Origin: Oryzias latipes
Lineage: Eukaryota; Chordata; Actinopteri; Beloniformes; Adrianichthyidae
Length of the DNA: 64,000 nucleotides
NCBI RefSeq assembly: GCF_002234675.1
Contig: NC_019879.2
Span: 26,348,773-26,412,772, forward strand
Direction of reading: 5' to 3'
Every line of letters begins with the position of its first letter. The stretch's first letter is position 1. Both the position numbers and the translations under genes were made by a program. The notes beneath the pieces were generated by a model, which was not told where the DNA came from, did not search any database, and saw only the letters and a list, made by a program, of their open reading frames with translations. Of the stretch, positions 59,155 through 64,000 are shown piece by piece.

Positions 59155-59870
59155 AATAAGGGTTGTGGACTCTGATGGCTCTTATAGCCAACATGGGTGC
59201 ATGCTCCTCAAAAGTCCATTAAATCATTTGTGGGGTTCCCCAAGGATCAATCTTAGGTCAGCTACTTTTTAGTTTACATATGCTGCTACTTAGGGATGTC
59301 ATCAGGAGGCACAGCGTTTTTTATCAAAGCTACACTGATGACACACAACTTCACATTGCTGTGTAAACTTTAGAGATGAAGTCATGGATGGCAGAGAACG
59401 TCTTTAGGTTTTAGTGATCGGTTCTGAAGAAGAGAGAAAGATTGTTTTATCTAAACAAATAGAAATATAAAAACATCTTCTTGGTGTGAGAAACCCAGGT
59501 GTTATTTTTGACTGAAATGAGTTTTATCCCACAAATTCAAAATGAAAAAACAGGATTCTCTTCTCTTAAAAACATTGCCAGAGTCCGCCCATTTTGTTCT
59601 CCTTCCAGCACAGAGGTTCTAATGCCTTCTTTTATTTCCAGCAGAATAAATGATTGTAATGCCCAGATGAAGGGTATCAAACCTTCAACTGTTGCAGATT
59701 TCAGCCGCACGCGTGCTGACGAGGACCAGGGGGAGGGGGGGACACATTACATCAATTTTAAACTCGCTGCATTTTGTTTCTTGATGGTTTTTACATTTGT
59801 AAATGTTCTATTTGAAGCACTTTGAACTACCTTTGTCCGAAAAGTGCTTTTTTATTTGAATTGAACAGTA
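59155..59870 (+). mobile_element. Degenerate L2 LINE fragment in the traf3ip1 intron
   Basis: It aligns with L2 from RT motif B (GGGGTTCCCCAAGGATCAAT) through the YADD region, here altered (TACACTGATGACACACAAC), to the 3' tail CACTTTGA...GAAAAGTGC. Many indels break the frame. It is older than the 21 kb copy. Confidence 0.85.
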
Positions 59871-59874
59871 ATAT

Positions 59875-60150
59875 CGGGAGAAACCGGAGTACAGCCCTGG
59901 ACAGCTTGACAACTCCAATAGCAACGATATTGCTCGCCATTTTTGTTGCACGGTAATGTACAGTTGGGGGTGTGAGGGACTATAAGACAGTGGGAGACGC
60001 ATGTAAACAGAGAGCTCTCAGCACTGGAAGGAGGTGAGAGGCGGGGTTGCTCCATGCTATTGGTTGTGCCCACAACTCAGAGGTGATTCCTAATGAACTC
60101 CTGCTGCCCTGCAAAAAATATGTCCTAGAAAATGACAGGTTTTTAGATTT
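59875..60150 (+). repeat. Dispersed repeat X, copy 5 (distal half)
   Basis: Begins directly after the L2 tail. GGGTGTGAGGGACTATAAG, GAGAGCTCTCAGCACTGG, AATGAACTCCTGCTGC and TATGTCCTAGAAAATGAC match the distal part of X. Confidence 0.68.
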
Positions 60151-63100
60151 TGGAGAAAAAAAAGTTGCATAATCATAATTTACACAATCTTTTAACAAAA
60201 TAAACTAGCATAAACTGTTTTACTTCACATTAACTTCACTTTACCAGATTTCTAAAACTCTGCTTTAAATTAGTCCTAGAGAGAAAAATCTGAACCTCAA
60301 GTGTGCCGTTGATCTGTAAGCATTTCAGGAGGTTTCAAAACTTCTCTTTTTTTGTTTTTATTAGCTTTTTGGTAATGATATTTAAAAAATAACCAAAGAC
60401 AACTCTGCCTTTTATCTGGTCATCTGTATCATATAACACAGTTCTGCTCAAAACAAATCCAACAGGCAACAACATTAATGTTCTTAAGAAATTCCATCCT
60501 CACTGGCGATTACCCAAATGCCCAGAACCAGAGCGTAAATGCATTTAGTGGTTTAAGATTTCAAGGCTGAAGACATTCAGGAGTTCCACCATGCTGGCTG
60601 GATCTACAAAGATCAAACATGATGCTGGATGGTGCTGGCTGATGTGGATGACTGGCTGATTGGTTTGCCGCTGAAAGGGGGGGTTCCCTCCATGACAAAA
60701 ACACCCGGGTTCTTGAAGGAAGGAAGGGTATCGGAGAAAAAACTGCTGGCAGAGAGTGTTTGCTCAGCTGGACTCTGCAGTGTGTTTGTGTGTGTTTAAC
60801 GGGAATGTCCCAAGCAGTGCGCACACACCTACAAACACCCAGCAGTCAATCAGGCCGTGCGTACAGTGAACGACCCCCAACAGTTTCACTCTTCAGGTGG
60901 TGTTTATTTTAGTAACCTTCTGTAGCGGTGGGGTTTTTGGGTCTTTTACTACAGTATTGGGTAACAACTACGATCCTTCTGCCTCCTTTCAAGTGCAACT
61001 TCTGGTCCAAACGAGGCCACCTGTTTTCATGAGGATGCAAAAATCCTTAATGACACAACGTGAAAATGAAACGGCGACTGCCTCGTCAACCCCTCACAGC
61101 AGCGGCTCAGGACGCCAGGCATCTCCGCCTTATCAAACCTCAAATGAACCAAACTGGACCTCAGCTGACTAGACCAGACCACACGGTAGGAATGACATCA
61201 AACATTATTGTTTGCCTCTGTGTCTTTCCATCCATGCGCACATTTCGGACCGCCTCGGTTCTGCGTTTTGTGGTGACTCAAGGGTGTGAGGCCTGAAATG
61301 CCTTGGCCCAGTGGTCCCTCAGCAAGGTGGGTGGCTTTCCACTTGGTGCTGCGAACCCTGCAGCTAGAAAAACACTCTACGGCTCAATCGGTTGGCTTAG
61401 CTGTGGTTTTGGTCTGCATAGCCCAGACAGGCAACCCTGGCTTTATTGTATTTGCCGTTGCTTTGCAACAATGCCCCCACCCCATCCATCTCTGTTGGAA
61501 AAGAGGAAAAAAGAAACACGGTGTGAAAACACAACCCGTTGTTCTTTGCCCACTCTGTCTTGAAAGATATAAATCAGAGTGTTATGGAGGTCTCTGCTGG
61601 GGACTTCCAGACTTGCGCACTCCTGGGTTTTTCTTTTATTTCGACAGTGATGAAGGGTCGAGGCAAAAGGGGACGACCAAACATCTGGCTGCAACGACCA
61701 AAAACAGGGGAAACTAAAACATTTCATATCTTCACCTCTTATAATTCATGACATTTGGAACAGACCGGCCCCCTGGAAGAACTTTTTCATCTAAAACCTA
61801 AAAAAAAAAAAACCTTCTGTGAAGCGATAACAAAATGAGAAGGTCATGGCACAGACTGTTTAACAGTTTTAGTTTAGTTTAATATAAAACCCAGCCGGTC
61901 ATCTAATGACTAATTGGCTTAATTAGGAAATACGTGCTAAATGTGATTTATGGAGCGCTTTGGGGGATTTTCGGAGGAAGAGAAAACATTCTTTAAAGTA
62001 CGCTCTGACAAGAAAAATGGTTTACAAGCAGACAACCTTCTAATTGCATGGAAAGCTTTAGGTTATATTAACGAGAAAAACAACAGGAGAGACAGTAGCT
62101 CATGAAGTGATTGCAGGGTATTTAGTAAGTGTTAATGGGAGACAACGTGTGCATCATCAGAAATTAACGCACGCAGTGGAAGCTGGAACCATCCGACAAG
62201 TGCGTTAAAAAGTAATAACGCACACTTCGAAGGCCATTTACCCGCTTATACCATGGTCACTTACAAAAGCAATACATATTAACCAGTTCTTATTTCTTAA
62301 TTCCTTTTTTTTTTACCCGATTTGGATAGCTTTTCTCACAAAAAGCGGACTACCACATAATAAATAGTCCGCGTGGCGCCGCACCACCGCTGCAGTCAAG
62401 ATACGGCAATATATATATATATATGCTGATCTTTCCGATAGGTTGAAAAAAGCATCAATTCAGAGAGAAAGTATATATGGAACGGTCATTTTTCAAAATA
62501 AAATAAAAGTTCAGACTCATAATAAAAAGAATATTTCGGTAATGCTCTCTTTTACAGAACACAATTTACAGTGTAGGCTGAGATTATTTTCTTCTTTCAG
62601 TTACAAAACTTGAATATAAATACAAATGAAAAGCAGAAAAGATTAGAACATAAATGATACATTAGCAAGGATATTCAGCTGGAAACAGTGTAAAGGAAAG
62701 ACTTAGAATGAATCAGTCACATATGTAATGTCTAAAAATGACTTTTGAAGTTATGTAATGATATCTTCTTATCTTAATAAATACGCCTTTTAGCTTTGTT
62801 ACTTGATAAATAATCTGCACTTGGACTGATAAAGTATAATTAACTATTAATATGTGTTAAGAACTGGATTAAGACAACTAATTAACATAAAAAACCGTTA
62901 AGTAAAACATAATAGTGGGATGATATAAATCCGCTTTTCCCTTGTGGCATGTGTGTACTGTAAGTAGATGCCTGGCGTCCTGCCAAGTGCAATATGTCTC
63001 TTTCTTAAGAAGAGAGAATATTTTCTTTATTTTGCAAAAAATAAATGAATGGATATAATGTTTAATATTTCTGTTTTTTTCCCTTTGTTTTTATTGCTTG

Positions 63101-64000
63101 AAATAGACCAAATAAAACAAAACCATTGAATTCAAAAAAAATTTAATAACGGGCTATTAGAGAGGGTGTAAGCTGAACTGATGAGCTTCTAACAATCGTT
63201 CAGGTTAATGGTGTTCGATTGAAAACATGCAAAGAAACATATTTGAGATGTAGAACCTCAAAAAAATATAAAGAGATAAAATAAGGGGAAAAAAAGCAGA
63301 GAATCGGTGAACTGAGGAGAGGCGTTCTGAGGTTAAAGGATGTTGCTGCTGCCCATGCCCATAGAGCTCCATAGGTGACGGTGGAAATTACCCTCTGGAG
63401 TATAATTTGAAACAAATAATAATTCTCAAGAGTTCATTGACTGAAGTGATGTAAAAAAAAACAAGGGAAACCACTTTGAAGCGAGTTAAAATGTTTGATG
63501 TAACCACTTGAATAAAAAATAAACTTTTAATCTGACGGTGCTCCTCCAACAAGCCTGTCTGCGCTCCACCAAAGTAATCCCACTAATGCAACGCCGCGGG
63601 GTCAACTTCTTGTTTCCACAAAAAACGCTGGATGTTTATGACGACAAGAGGTCTGCAGAGACAGGTATTTATTTTCTTGACGATTCTGCAGAGAGTTTTC
63701 TGGCCCTTCTCCTCTGTGACGCTCACTCAACAGCCGTCCATTTGTGTGCCACAGGGTTTATTTATACATTAAAGACCTTCATCTAGGCTAATTTGATGGG
63801 GGTACAGAAATTGGGGGAGAGAAGTACACAAAAATTCTAAGGAAAACGCAGCTGTTGCACGGAGCAGATTCTGTCTAAATAAAAAGAGAAGTATCTTGTA
63901 ATAATATACAAGACTGCTGAGGGGTCACGCTGCAGGTCATCCCCATAAATTTGCCTTGGTCTTGTTCCCTCGCACACACGCTGAAACACACAACTGAGCT
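60151..64000. other. Presumed traf3ip1 intron; no exon recognised
   Basis: I searched the minus strand for the next upstream traf3ip1 exon (GGLVKKILETKK-like) and did not find it. Several AT-rich segments (61,900-62,250) look complex rather than repetitive. The 143-codon frame at 61,286-61,717 has no recognised domain. Confidence 0.45.

Overview
The window is vertebrate nuclear DNA, almost certainly from a teleost and plausibly a percomorph such as a medaka relative. The evidence is long introns with GT/AG splice sites, two spliced genes whose exons match vertebrate asb1 and traf3ip1, and a dense mix of fish-type L2, L1, RTE and Tc1 elements, tRNA-type SINEs and short DNA transposons. There are no operons or prokaryotic features. 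The species assignment is an inference from repeat style.

Genes. Both recognised genes are on the minus strand, in the same order as the human TRAF3IP1-ASB1 pair. The right end (57.8-59.0 kb) holds the last two coding exons of traf3ip1 (IFT54); its earlier exons lie beyond the window. A complete five-exon asb1 (ankyrin repeat and SOCS box protein 1) runs from 50,273 down to 42,874 and encodes 348 residues, with all splice phases agreeing. Its promoter has an ETS/CRE-like composite site. A possible unidentified plus-strand gene start (TATA-like box, 5' exon, second exon with a good ATG) lies at 19.4-20.8 kb. No other gene could be recognised in the left 34 kb.

The main structural event is a direct tandem duplication of 5,074 bp (34,877-39,950 and 39,951-45,024). 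It carries asb1 exons 4 and 5, so the C-terminal ankyrin region and the SOCS box exist twice. Each junction lies in a copy of a ~210 bp TTAA-flanked MITE. The middle MITE is a chimera of the two outer ones, which is the expected product of unequal crossing-over between MITEs.

Mobile DNA fills much of the rest. Twelve copies of the TTAA-flanked MITE are spread across the window. A 2.0 kb foldback element (13,674-15,678) has ~0.9 kb inverted arms whose outer ends are tandem short repeats and whose loop is a diverged copy of part of the arm. A 5'-truncated L1 (30,319-34,562) is flanked by a 10 bp target-site duplication and has a very long G-rich 3' region. A 5'-truncated, frameshifted L2 lies at 21.1-23.3 kb, with relatives at 51.0 and 59.2 kb. 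The 47.9-49.2 kb stretch is a mosaic of LINE, hAT-like and Tc1 fragments inside asb1 intron 2. Several SINE families and tetranucleotide microsatellites, (GGAT)n and (GATA)n, are also present.

Most long open frames in 31.9-34.0 kb, on both strands, come from the strongly biased G-rich base composition and are not treated as genes.
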